From the NCBI GenBank assembly GCA_046154185.1, contig JBJXGE010000043.1, forward strand, positions 80,500-144,499: DNA of 64,000 nucleotides, written 5' to 3'. The stretch's first letter is position 1. Each line of letters starts with the position of its first letter. The position numbers and the translations under genes were made by a program. This DNA is from JBJXGE01 sp046154185. Its GTDB lineage: Bacteria; Planctomycetota; UBA8108; UBA1146; JAJFFE01. A model generated the notes under the pieces. That model worked only from the letters and a program-made list of their open reading frames with translations. It was not told the origin of the DNA and made no database searches. This document shows positions 34,920 through 43,089 of this stretch, piece by piece.

Positions 34920-35495
34920 ATGAAAGTGACCATGGCGCACCTGTTCGTGAATCTCGCTTCGCTTGCGCCGCGGCACGCCGCCGCGCGCGCGCAATGGGCG
35001 ATCTCTGAGCTCGAGGGCCCCGCGGAATGCTGGCTCGCCGATGACGTCGAGCGTCCGGTACGCCGCGATGCTCGGGACACTCGTGGCGCGCACTTGCTGC
35101 GGCGCGCGGGTCGCGAAGATGAATGGCTCGTGATCGCCGCTTTGCAAGCGGCGCCGGTGCACGTGAACGGCCGCCCGCTGGCGGCGCAGCTCGCGGTGCT
35201 GCGGGATCGCGACGAGATTCGGCTCGCGGCGGGCGCCCAGTTTCTGTTCTCGACCGAGCGACTCGCACGCGTGCAACCATACCCCGGCGCGCCGCGCCCG
35301 GCGCACTGCCCGCGGTGTCGGCAACCGGTCAACGCCGGCCAACCGAGTGTCGCTTGCCCGCAGTGCGGACTCTGGCATCACGAGGACGCACCCACGCTCG
35401 CGTGCTGGAGCTACTCGCCCGCCAGCGCGTGCGTTTGCCACTTTCCTACCGCCGCGGACGGCTACCGATTCACACCGGAAAGCGTCGGACTATGA
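34920..35495 (+). CDS. FHA-like domain plus RING-like zinc domain: candidate E3 of the Ubl pathway
   Basis: A 191-residue protein, first of the operon. Residues ~10-115 are all-beta and end in an FHA-like pattern (APVHVNGRPL, LRDRDEIRLAAGAQFLFS); the canonical FHA Arg and Ser ligands are not obvious. Residues 130-174 form a compact metal-binding module: Cys130-x2-Cys133, Cys146-x2-Cys149, His153/154, Cys162, Cys171-x-Cys173, His174. This is enough for the eight ligands of a RING-type binuclear treble clef. RING domains recruit charged E2 enzymes, and this gene is directly followed by E1 and E2, so an E3-like adaptor role is inferred. Its stop overlaps the E1 start as ATGA. ATG 34932 is an alternative start. 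Confidence 0.7.
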   Translation: MKVTMAHLFVNLASLAPRHAAARAQWAISELEGPAECWLADDVERPVRRDARDTRGAHLLRRAGREDEWLVIAALQAAPVHVNGRPLAAQLAVLRDRDEIRLAAGAQFLFSTERLARVQPYPGAPRPAHCPRCRQPVNAGQPSVACPQCGLWHHEDAPTLACWSYSPASACVCHFPTAADGYRFTPESVGL

Positions 35496-36715
35496 AGCGC
35501 CAGCACCCACGATTGCCAACCGATGCCGGACCCGACGATGCATCGCGCGACGAGCTGAGCGTCACGATCTTTGGCCTCGGCAACATCGGTTCGCAGGTCG
35601 CGCCGCACGTCGCGCGACTCGCCGGAATCCGCCGTGTGACGCTCGTCGATCGCGACCTCTATGAAGAGTCCAACTTGCGCACCCAGCAGATTCTGCGGTG
35701 CGATCTAGGCCAACCAAAAGTCGAGGTCCAAGCGCGCCGGCTCCGGAGCATTCGCCCGGACTTGCGCGTGCGCGCGCTCTACTCGGAGATTGACGAGCTG
35801 CCGCTCGGTCTCTTGCGAGCCACCGTGCTCTTGAGCTGTCTCGATTCGCGCGGCGCGCGCCGCACCGTCAACGAAATCTCCATGCGACTCGGCGTGCCCT
35901 GGATCGATGCGGGCATCCGCGTGGACGCGAATCTCGCCCGCGTTACGACATTCATTCCCGGCCGCGATCGGGTTTGTCTCGAGTGCAGCTTCACGGCCGC
36001 CGACTACGCGGCGCTCGATGATCCGCAGCCGTGCGACCGCGGAGCGATCAACATTGCGCCAACGACCGGCGGCGCGTCGTACCACGGTGCGCTGGCGGCC
36101 GCGCTCCAAGCACTTGAGCTCGCGCAACTGTTGTCGACAGCGTGCGGCGAGGAACGATCCGGTCGCGACCTCGTTATCGAAGCAACTCATGGCGCGCTCT
36201 GGCGCTCGCGACGCGTGCGCAATCCGCAGTGCCGATTGTCGCATGACGTCTGGTCGCCGCGGCGACTACGTGCCGCGCCCCATCAACTCACGCTCGGCTC
36301 GCTGACTGAGCTCGCCCGCGTCGAACTCGGCGCCGCGCCGATCACGCTTGCGGTGCAAGGACGGCGCTTCGCGCGCGCGGTCACGTGCCGCGGTTGCGGA
36401 CTGCGCCGCTCCGACGCCCGCTTCGTTGCGCGGCGTGGCGATTCCGACTCGCGGTGCCAGCGTTGCTCCGGGCCGACCGTCGCCGTTGGCGATGACGGGG
36501 ATTCTGAGTTTGCGCTCGATAGTGCGAGCGCGCTGCAACGGTCGTCGCCACTGACGCACTTCGGCTTGCGCGCAGGCGATGTCCTCTCGCTGCAGGCAAG
36601 CTCCGCGGTGGTGCGATTCGAGTTGCCGGTTCCCGAATCAGCGCCGGCTGCGCCGACCGTCGCCGAGAACAAACTCAACGCCGCTGCGGAATGCGAGAGC
36701 GTGTATGAGCAATAA
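35492..36715 (+). CDS. E1-like ubiquitin-activating enzyme (ThiF/MoeB fold) with extra C-terminal zinc region
   Basis: A 407-residue protein from ATG 35492. The adenylation fold shows GLGNIG (28-33), VDRDLYEESNLRTQQ (52-66, including the ATP-binding Asp, Asn, Arg and Gln), GQPKVE with Lys76, and Asp118 in SCLDSRG. Cys181 in QPCDRGAI sits at the position of the conserved cysteine of MoeB-type enzymes and is the best thioester candidate. A CLEC segment and a later CRGC/CQRC pair (~300-330) probably bind zinc. The ~75 residues after the second pair form an extra domain not found in MoeB. It would adenylate the C-terminus of the Ubl encoded at 38117 and pass it to the E2 encoded next. Overlaps that gene by 11 bases. 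Confidence 0.87.
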   Translation: MKRQHPRLPTDAGPDDASRDELSVTIFGLGNIGSQVAPHVARLAGIRRVTLVDRDLYEESNLRTQQILRCDLGQPKVEVQARRLRSIRPDLRVRALYSEIDELPLGLLRATVLLSCLDSRGARRTVNEISMRLGVPWIDAGIRVDANLARVTTFIPGRDRVCLECSFTAADYAALDDPQPCDRGAINIAPTTGGASYHGALAAALQALELAQLLSTACGEERSGRDLVIEATHGALWRSRRVRNPQCRLSHDVWSPRRLRAAPHQLTLGSLTELARVELGAAPITLAVQGRRFARAVTCRGCGLRRSDARFVARRGDSDSRCQRCSGPTVAVGDDGDSEFALDSASALQRSSPLTHFGLRAGDVLSLQASSAVVRFELPVPESAPAAPTVAENKLNAAAECESVYEQ

Positions 36716-37259
36716 CACCAGCCACAACGATCCGGTGCTCACCAGTTTTCTCAAGCATCAGCTTACTGAGGGTCTCGCGCTCGCCGAGTCGAGCGAACGA
36801 CTCGCACTGTTGCCGATCAACGGCCAGCCGCCAAACCGCTATGTCGCGCGTTTCGACGTGCGCGGTCGCGTGCTGACTCCGCAAAACGAAGTCGTCGAGC
36901 ACCACTCATTTGTCGTCGGCATCCAGTTTCCGCCCGACTATCTGCGGCGTTTCGTGCCTTGGGAAGTTCTCTACCTCATTGGGCCGCGTCGTACGTGGCA
37001 CCCGAATATCAGCTTCGGCGCGCCGATGATCTGCCCGGGTCGAGCAGCGCCTGGCACGAGCTTGGTGGAGCTGCTCTACCAAGTTTGGGAGATCCTCACG
37101 TACCGCAAAGTCAACATGCTCGAGCACAACGCGCTGAATCAAGCGGCGTGTCGATGGGCGCGCGCCAACCAATTGAGTTTTCCGACCGACACGCGGCCGC
37201 TCAAGCACGTGACGACCCGCGCGCCCAAAGTCGAGTTGCTGAAGGAGTCTCAACGATGA
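36705..37259 (+). CDS. E2-like ubiquitin-conjugating (UBC fold) enzyme
   Basis: A 184-residue protein from ATG 36705. It follows the E2 plan: N-terminal helix, beta strands (RYVARFDVRGRVL; HHSFVVGIQFPPDYL with the usual double Pro), the HPN motif at 99-101, and Cys110 eleven residues after that His, exactly where the E2 catalytic cysteine falls (PMICPG). Two helices follow (SLVELLYQVWEIL; LNQAACRWARAN). Family knowledge: it accepts the Ubl from E1 as a thioester and transfers it to a lysine, here possibly with the RING-like protein. Its stop overlaps the next start as ATGA. Confidence 0.85.
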   Translation: MSNNTSHNDPVLTSFLKHQLTEGLALAESSERLALLPINGQPPNRYVARFDVRGRVLTPQNEVVEHHSFVVGIQFPPDYLRRFVPWEVLYLIGPRRTWHPNISFGAPMICPGRAAPGTSLVELLYQVWEILTYRKVNMLEHNALNQAACRWARANQLSFPTDTRPLKHVTTRAPKVELLKESQR

Positions 37260-38089
37260 CCGCGACTAAAATGGCTCGATTACAAGCACCCAGCGTCGCG
37301 CGTGCGCGCGGTGTTGCCGACTTGAGTGCGCGTCCGCGACCGCTCGCTGGTGGACACGCTGCGCACGCGCGCATTGAGAACGATGATCGCTGGCGCTTCA
37401 CGGCCTCACCACTGATCCGGAGCGAGCGGTCGTCGTGGGAATTACTGATGGCGCAACACGACCTCCCGGGCAATGTGCGCTGGGCTCGAGCTAACTCTTG
37501 CGACGCGCCGGAACTCGTGGCCGATGTGCTTGTCACTACGGAGAGCACCAAAGCGCGCGAACGCGAGGCGCTGCGCGGTATGCAACTCGCGCTCACCGGG
37601 CGCGGCGCCGAGGTTGAACCCGAGGAGAGCGTCGCGCCCGTCAATGCGGCGCTCGCGGCGGTTTGCGCGGAAACCGGTTGGTCGCACGCCGAACGCGATG
37701 GCGGCGCGTTCGCCGTCGCGCTCGAGTGCGGCAATGACACTCACAGCGCGCGCCTGGTAGCGACTCCGCGTGGACACGTCGCGATCGAAACGCCACTTGC
37801 TCGCGTTGCCATCGCGGACTTCTCGGAGCTTGCCCGCACCGCGATTGCGGATTTTCTGCTCGCGATGTCCGCCGCGCTTCGGCATGTCCGGCCCGCCGCG
37901 ATCATCACGTCTCACGAAATCGAGTTCGTGTTGGAAGCGCGCTTTCCGACCACGCCGAGCGCGGCCGAACTCGCAACGACTTTGAGCGCGTGCAGCGTCG
38001 GGTGTTCGACGTGCGCGCGAGAAACATCGGCGCTACTCGACTCCGAAATCGCCAAGGCGTACTTGGCGGCGAGAGTTGGGGCGCCTTAA
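37256..38089 (+). CDS. Unknown conserved-looking partner protein in the Ubl operon
   Basis: A 277-residue protein from ATG 37256 (AAGGAG upstream, ATGA overlap with E2). No family recognised. Residues ~130-235 alternate strands and helices (GGAFAVALECG; GHVAIETPLARV; ELARTAIADFLLAMSAALRHVR; HEIEFVLEARF) in a way reminiscent of YbjN or type III secretion chaperone folds. A Cys cluster (Cys246, Cys250, Cys253) lies near the C-terminus. Being inside the E2-Ubl interval it is probably a dedicated adaptor, chaperone or substrate receptor. That is inference from context. Confidence 0.55.
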   Translation: MTATKMARLQAPSVARARGVADLSARPRPLAGGHAAHARIENDDRWRFTASPLIRSERSSWELLMAQHDLPGNVRWARANSCDAPELVADVLVTTESTKAREREALRGMQLALTGRGAEVEPEESVAPVNAALAAVCAETGWSHAERDGGAFAVALECGNDTHSARLVATPRGHVAIETPLARVAIADFSELARTAIADFLLAMSAALRHVRPAAIITSHEIEFVLEARFPTTPSAAELATTLSACSVGCSTCARETSALLDSEIAKAYLAARVGAP

Positions 38090-38116
38090 TCGGAGCTACT
38101 CGGAAGGATTTGGATC

Positions 38117-38434
38117 ATGACGACTGCAACTCTGGACCGCCCACAAGGCATCCGCATCGAAGCTCGCGACGTCTCCGGCCAGAGAGTGGCGCGCGTCTCG
38201 GATATCGCCACTGACTCGACGATCGCCGAAATGCTCGAGCTGTTGACGACGAATATGCGGCTCCCGCGCAACACTCATGAGGGCGAAGCGATTAGCTACC
38301 AAGCGCTGCTCGAGCGTGAGGGCCGACATCTCAACGCCACGGAGCGCGTGCGTGACGCATTGCTCACGGATGATCGCGTGGTGCTACAACCCAATATCGA
38401 AGCTGGCGCCGCGACGCGGCGAGTGAACCGATGA
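38117..38434 (+). CDS. Ubiquitin-like (beta-grasp) modifier protein
   Basis: A 105-residue protein with GGAAGG upstream of ATG 38117. The pattern fits a ubiquitin-type beta-grasp: strand IRIEARDVSG, strand VARVSDIATDS, helix TIAEMLELLTTNM, strand SYQALLEREGRHLN, then VRDALLTDDRVVLQP, the region equivalent to ubiquitin's last strand. The tail reads QPNIEAG followed by eight residues (AATRRVNR). A single Gly97 rather than Gly-Gly lies where the modifier end would be, so the JAMM protease encoded next may trim it to expose Gly97. Its stop overlaps the JAMM gene start as ATGA. Confidence 0.72.
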   Translation: MTTATLDRPQGIRIEARDVSGQRVARVSDIATDSTIAEMLELLTTNMRLPRNTHEGEAISYQALLEREGRHLNATERVRDALLTDDRVVLQPNIEAGAATRRVNR

Positions 38435-39516
38435 TCTCAACCACTCACCAACTGGTGGTTGAGATCTTGAAGCCCGACGGAGCGGTCGTCGGACAAGCGC
38501 GCGCGTCGCTCGAGTGTTTCGAGCCGGCCGTCGAGTGTTTGCGCTTCCATGCCATGCGCTGCGGGCGCTTGCCGCTGGTCTTCTCGAGCCCACTCGTCGC
38601 TCGAGTCGCGCCGCGCTTCGATGCCCACGCCGGACCGACCGTACGGAGCTTCGATCTGCAACTACTCGATGCGTCGAACGGCGCGCCCGCGCAGGAGTTC
38701 ATCGGCGCCGAACTGCCGCTGTCGCTCCTCGACGCTGACGCCGTGCGCGTCGTGCGCGCGTTGACGCGCGCGGGCAAACTCGCCGAGACGGAACCGACGC
38801 ATTTTCGCGTGCTAGGTTTCGCCACCGAATCGCCTTCGGTCGACTCTGACGCGCCATCGACTTTGACACTCGAAGCCGTGCCGCGCCCGCTGCACGCGGC
38901 CGAGCGCATGCTCACGGACTTCGAGCAGCGCGCAACTCTGGTCGGGGATCGCGAGGCAGCCGAGTTTCAAGTCTTCCTGCCTGCGGGGCTGCTTGCGGAA
39001 GCCGAAGCAATGAAGCTTGCTGCGGGCGAGGTCGAGACCGGCGGCATTCTCATCGGCCACTTGCATCGCGACAGCGTCGGTCATGACCTTTTTCTGGAAG
39101 TGACCGCGCAAATTCCGCTCGAGCATGCGCCGGCGGAGCGCTATCGCCTGTCGTTCACGGCCGCGACGTGGACCGCGGCGCAGGCCGCGATCGATCTGCG
39201 TCGACGCGACGAACTCATGGTCGGTTGGTGGCACTCTCATCCCGCGCGTCACTGGAAGTGCCGTGACTGCCCGCCGGCGAGTCGGCTCACGTGCCCGCTC
39301 GCGCAGCAATTCTTCAGCGCCGCGGATCGAGCGTTGCACGCCACGATCTACACGTACGCCGCCTTTGCCGTCGCACTGGTGCTCGGCGATCGGCCACGCG
39401 CCGACGGCGACTGGGACGACGCCGCGCAACTTTACGGCTGGAAGCGCGGCGAGATCGCCGCGCGGAGTTTTCATCGACTCCGCGATGAGCCCGCCGTTGT
39501 CCCGCGAAAGGAATGA
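38431..39516 (+). CDS. JAMM/MPN+ metalloprotease (Ubl-processing or deconjugating)
   Basis: A 361-residue protein. Residues ~1-170 are a beta-rich N-terminal domain of unknown type. The C-terminal JAB/MPN domain has the complete metalloprotease set: Glu202 (VETGGILIGH), His268 and His270 (WWHSHP), Ser296 and Asp299 (FFSAAD). Between the HxH and Ser-x2-Asp is an insertion with three cysteines (Cys277, Cys280, Cys288) that may bind a second metal. JAMM enzymes cleave after the C-terminal Gly of ubiquitin-like modifiers, so it could mature the Ubl or remove it from targets. ATGA overlap with the Ubl gene. Confidence 0.86.
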   Translation: MISTTHQLVVEILKPDGAVVGQARASLECFEPAVECLRFHAMRCGRLPLVFSSPLVARVAPRFDAHAGPTVRSFDLQLLDASNGAPAQEFIGAELPLSLLDADAVRVVRALTRAGKLAETEPTHFRVLGFATESPSVDSDAPSTLTLEAVPRPLHAAERMLTDFEQRATLVGDREAAEFQVFLPAGLLAEAEAMKLAAGEVETGGILIGHLHRDSVGHDLFLEVTAQIPLEHAPAERYRLSFTAATWTAAQAAIDLRRRDELMVGWWHSHPARHWKCRDCPPASRLTCPLAQQFFSAADRALHATIYTYAAFAVALVLGDRPRADGDWDDAAQLYGWKRGEIAARSFHRLRDEPAVVPRKE

Positions 39517-39517
39517 A

Positions 39518-41197
39518 ATGGTACAACTCGATGCAACGATGCTCGACCTCCTCGGCTCGAGCGGTGATGGTGCGGCGCCGATGGCGGTGAAACGCGAAGT
39601 CTTGCAGCAGCTCCGCGCAGGCGATGCCGCACTCGCTGGAAGCGTCGATCAGTTTCTGCTGATGCAACTCGACGCGCGCGCTAAAGCGCTGCTCGAAGTG
39701 CGCAAGCGACTCGAGGAGTTGCGAGCCGTCAACGCCAAGCTCACCGCCGCGCCGTGGTTCGAGGCGACTTTCTTGATGCCGTTTCCGTTGGCGACTGCAA
39801 CAACTCCGGGCGCCATCGTGCTGCACGCGAATACGCGGCGCGCGGTCGTACTGGCGCCAGATCTCGACATCGCGACGCTTCGCGCTGGCGATACGGTCTA
39901 CCTGTCACAGGAGCTCAACGTCGTGCTGGCAGTAACCGGACGCTCGCTCGCCGGCGAGCTCGTGCAGTTTCAGCGGCGCTTGGACGATGGGCGCTTGATC
40001 GTGAAACAGCGCGACGACGAACTCGCCATCGATGCGACGCCGGAGCTCCGCACGGCGAGCCTACGTCCGGGCGACACGCTGGTCTGGAGTCGTGGCGCTT
40101 ACTTCGCCTACGAGAAACTTCCGCGCAGCCGCGAGTCGGCGTTTCAACTCGAGGACTCACCGACCGAGAGTTTCGCGCGCCTCGGCGGCCTCGACGAGCA
40201 GATTCGTCAAATCCAAGAGCCGATTCGTCTGCAGCTCCAACACCCGGAGATCGTCCGTGCCCTCAAAATCCCGCGCATCGGTTCCATCCTGCTGGTCGGC
40301 CCACCGGGCACTGGCAAAACGATGCTCGCGCGCGCAACTGCAAATTGGCTCGCAACGTTGAGTCGGTCGGGGCGCTCGGCGTTTTTGAGCGTCAAGCCGG
40401 GCTCACTCATGAGCATGTGGTACGGGCAGAGTGAGTCAAACGTGCGCGAGCTCTTTCAAGCGGCGCGTGACGCGAGCGACCGCGACCCCGACCTGCCGGT
40501 CGTGATCTTCTTCGATGAAGTGGATTCGATCGGCTCCGCGCGCGGCCATGGGACGCATCGCGCTGATCGCGGCGTATTGCTCGCGCTCTCCGCGGAACTC
40601 AATGGCTTTGCGACGCGCGGCAATATCATCGTGCTCGCCGCCACCAACCGACGCGAGGATCTGGACGCCGCGCTCGATCGACCCGAGCGATTCCGCGATT
40701 TGGTCATCGAAGTGCCGCGGCCGAATCGCGACGCGGCGCGCGAGATCCTCGGCAAGTACCTCGAGGCCGACTTGCCTTATCAGACCGACGCGAGCGCCTT
40801 CGACGCGGCGGGCCAGCGTGACCAGCTGCTCGACGCGGCGATGTCTCACATCTACGCGCCGAATAGCGCTGGAGCGCTTGCGACCGTCTCGTTGCGCGAT
40901 GGAAAAACGCGCGCCATCACGCCGCGCGACCTGATCAGCGGCGCGGTGCTTGCCAATATCTCGCGGCGCGCGAAGCAGCGTGCCGGCCAGCGCGGAGTAC
41001 GGTCGGGCGACGCCCAACTCGCCCTCGATGATTTGCTGACGGCGATCGCCGCGGAGTTTGAGACCGCGGCGAGCATGTTGACGCGCCACAACTGCCGAAG
41101 CTTCATCGCGGGATTACCGGGCGATGTGGATGTCGTCGATGTGCGCCTGGCGACGCGACGCCTGCAACACTCACATCGCTACCTCGTGGTCGCATAG
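39518..41197 (+). CDS. Mpa/ARC-type AAA+ ATPase (unfoldase of the Pup branch)
   Basis: A 559-residue protein from ATG 39518 (AAAGGAATGA just upstream). Order matches proteasomal ATPases of the Mpa/ARC family: N-terminal coiled coil (~45-75, LDARAKALLEVRKRLEELRA), two OB-like interdomain repeats (~85-200), and an AAA+ domain with Walker A GPPGTGKT (261-268), Walker B IFFDEVD (330-336), sensor-1 Asn377 and an arginine-finger region near DRPERFR. In actinobacteria the coiled coil captures Pup and the C-terminal hydrophobic-Tyr-X motif docks on the 20S proteasome. Here the protein ends HRYLVVA, with Tyr five residues from the end, so the docking motif is missing. No proteasome genes are in the window. 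Confidence 0.85.
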   Translation: MVQLDATMLDLLGSSGDGAAPMAVKREVLQQLRAGDAALAGSVDQFLLMQLDARAKALLEVRKRLEELRAVNAKLTAAPWFEATFLMPFPLATATTPGAIVLHANTRRAVVLAPDLDIATLRAGDTVYLSQELNVVLAVTGRSLAGELVQFQRRLDDGRLIVKQRDDELAIDATPELRTASLRPGDTLVWSRGAYFAYEKLPRSRESAFQLEDSPTESFARLGGLDEQIRQIQEPIRLQLQHPEIVRALKIPRIGSILLVGPPGTGKTMLARATANWLATLSRSGRSAFLSVKPGSLMSMWYGQSESNVRELFQAARDASDRDPDLPVVIFFDEVDSIGSARGHGTHRADRGVLLALSAELNGFATRGNIIVLAATNRREDLDAALDRPERFRDLVIEVPRPNRDAAREILGKYLEADLPYQTDASAFDAAGQRDQLLDAAMSHIYAPNSAGALATVSLRDGKTRAITPRDLISGAVLANISRRAKQRAGQRGVRSGDAQLALDDLLTAIAAEFETAASMLTRHNCRSFIAGLPGDVDVVDVRLATRRLQHSHRYLVVA

Positions 41198-41214
41198 CCT
41201 GGAAAGGAGCAGGC

Positions 41215-42885
41215 ATGGGGCAAAGCGTGCTCAAGGTCTGCGGTGGGGATTTTGAACTCGGAAATTCAATTGTCGACGCAAGCTCGCAATCGGAGCGGCC
41301 CGAAATAAGTGCCGCACAGGCCTCCCGGGCGCTGCTCGCGGAGATCGACGGTCTGCCAGGCCGGAGTTGGTTGCGTCACGCCGCGGCGTGTCCGCAGCAC
41401 AGCGCAAAGTCGAATACGAATCCCTTCCATCTCGAGGAGGAGCTGGCCTACGGCGTGCACGGCTGGGTGTGGCGCCACGGCCACGAGTGCACTTGTGAAC
41501 GCTATCTGCAGGACTTTGGTCGCAAGTTTCTCCCGGCGAACGGCGGCTGCGTTTACATCGATCTCGATCACCTCGAACTGTGCGTACCGGAAGTGACCAA
41601 TGCCTTCGATCACGTCGCCGCTTGGCATGCGATGTTGCGCATCGCCCAAGCCGCGCTCGCGGCGGCGAATCGGCGCCAGTCGCATGACCGCCGCATCGTG
41701 GTGCTCGTCAATAACAGCGATGGCTGCTCGCACAGTTGGGGTGGGCACTTGTCCTTTGCGATCTCGCGCGCGTGTTTCGATGACATCTTCGAGTTGCGCC
41801 CACAGTATTTGCTCACGATCGCATCGCATCTAGCGAGCGCGATCGTGTACTCCGGCGCCGGCAAAGTAGGCAGTGAGAACGGTCGCGCGCCGATCGACTA
41901 CCAGATCTCTCAACGCGCCGATTTCTTCGAGACGCTGTGTGGTGTTCAGACAACGTATCGCCGCCCGCTCGTCAACGCACGCAATGAGAGTCTCGCGGCT
42001 TCCAAAACCGGCCTGGCGCGTTTTCATTGCATCTCCTTCGACAACACGCTCTGCCACGTCTCAAGTCTGTTGAAAGTCGGCGCGACCCAACTCGTGCTGG
42101 CGATGCTGGAAGCCGGCGAAATCGCGACCGACACGCTGCTCGACAATCCGCTCGCGGCGACTTGGGCCTTCAGCAGAGATCCCGAGCTGCGTGCGACGAC
42201 GCGAACCGTCGCCGGCGAGCCGATCACCGCAATCGAGCTGCAGCGGCGCTTCGCTTCATTGGCCGAGCGCTTCGTCGCTCGAGGTCACGCGGATGGCATC
42301 GTGCCGCGCGCGCGCGAAATCGTCGTGCTTTGGCGCGACGTTCTGACGCGACTCGAGCACGCGCCGGATTCCCTCACCGGCTCCATCGATTGGCTGCTCA
42401 AACGCTCGCTGCTGCAACGGGCGATGGCTCGGCGCGGGTTTTCTTGGCGCTCGTTTGAAGCGAAGCACCTCGACCACGCCTACAGCTCGCTCGATCCCGA
42501 CGAAGGGCTCTATTGGGCAATGGAGCAAGCTGGACATGTGGAACGCGTCGTCGACGCGAGTGCAGTGGATCGTTTCATCCACGAACCGCCTTCTGACACG
42601 CGCGCTTATGCGCGCGCGCATTTCCTGCGCCGAGCCGGCGCCGCGGCGATCGAGCAAGTCGATTGGGATGCCATCCAGTTTCGGCTCGACGACGATCGAC
42701 ACTGGCGCACGCAATCGGTGTCGATGCCATCCCCCGTGAGCTTGACGCAGGCGCAAGTCGCGGAGTGCTTTGCTACCCACCAGTCGCTCGCCACGCTGGC
42801 GCGCGCACTGGCGGCGACTGACGTCGCCGCACTGACGCCGACGAGTGACGTGGCGGCAGTTCCTGTTTCCACCGAAAGGAGTTGA
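41215..42885 (+). CDS. Dop/PafA-family enzyme, divergent (Dop-like)
   Basis: A 556-residue glutamine-synthetase-fold protein with GAAAGGAG before ATG 41215. The family's N-terminal GIETEYG is replaced by GGDFELGN; one of the two acidic positions keeps Glu (Glu14). The strand carrying the catalytic Asp is recognisable (GGCVYIDLDHLELCVPE, compare the Dop HPEYSSPE segment), as are HLSFAISRACFDDI and IVYSGAGKVG. Overall it is closer to depupylase/deamidase Dop than to the ligase. Dop deamidates the C-terminal Gln of Pup and removes Pup from targets. The Pup-like protein encoded next does end in Gln. The altered ATP-binding motif raises the question of whether it is fully active. Confidence 0.78.
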   Translation: MGQSVLKVCGGDFELGNSIVDASSQSERPEISAAQASRALLAEIDGLPGRSWLRHAAACPQHSAKSNTNPFHLEEELAYGVHGWVWRHGHECTCERYLQDFGRKFLPANGGCVYIDLDHLELCVPEVTNAFDHVAAWHAMLRIAQAALAAANRRQSHDRRIVVLVNNSDGCSHSWGGHLSFAISRACFDDIFELRPQYLLTIASHLASAIVYSGAGKVGSENGRAPIDYQISQRADFFETLCGVQTTYRRPLVNARNESLAASKTGLARFHCISFDNTLCHVSSLLKVGATQLVLAMLEAGEIATDTLLDNPLAATWAFSRDPELRATTRTVAGEPITAIELQRRFASLAERFVARGHADGIVPRAREIVVLWRDVLTRLEHAPDSLTGSIDWLLKRSLLQRAMARRGFSWRSFEAKHLDHAYSSLDPDEGLYWAMEQAGHVERVVDASAVDRFIHEPPSDTRAYARAHFLRRAGAAAIEQVDWDAIQFRLDDDRHWRTQSVSMPSPVSLTQAQVAECFATHQSLATLARALAATDVAALTPTSDVAAVPVSTERS

Positions 42886-42891
42886 ATCGCA

Positions 42892-43089
42892 ATGGAACGA
42901 CAACGAAACGTAGCGCGTGAACACAACGAAAACTCTGCGCCCGGAGGTAGCGATTCCGCTGACCGTCTCGCCGCCGCGCAAGCGCAAGCGAACCGAGTCG
43001 TCGACATCGGCAATAGTGCGATCGACCGTGTCCTGACCGGACAGAGTCAGCGCTTTCTCGCCCAAGTCGTCAATGGCGGCGCGCAATAG
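42892..43089 (+). CDS. Pup/UBact-like protein modifier, 65 aa, ending Gly-Gly-Ala-Gln
   Basis: A 65-residue, hydrophilic, Cys-free protein with no tryptophan, rich in Gln, Asn, Ala and charged residues. The C-terminal half is predicted helical (DRLAAAQAQANRVV; AIDRVLTGQSQRFLAQV), as in Pup, and the end is NGGAQ. Mycobacterial Pup ends Gly-Gly-Gln and UBact forms end in a short Gly plus Glu/Gln. Here an Ala is inserted before the terminal Gln. AAAGGAG lies 10 bases before ATG 42892. Its stop overlaps the PafA-like start as TAGTG. Placement between Dop-like and PafA-like genes is the strongest support. It would be deamidated to Glu, then ligated to lysines through the terminal side chain. Confidence 0.8.
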   Translation: MERQRNVAREHNENSAPGGSDSADRLAAAQAQANRVVDIGNSAIDRVLTGQSQRFLAQVVNGGAQ

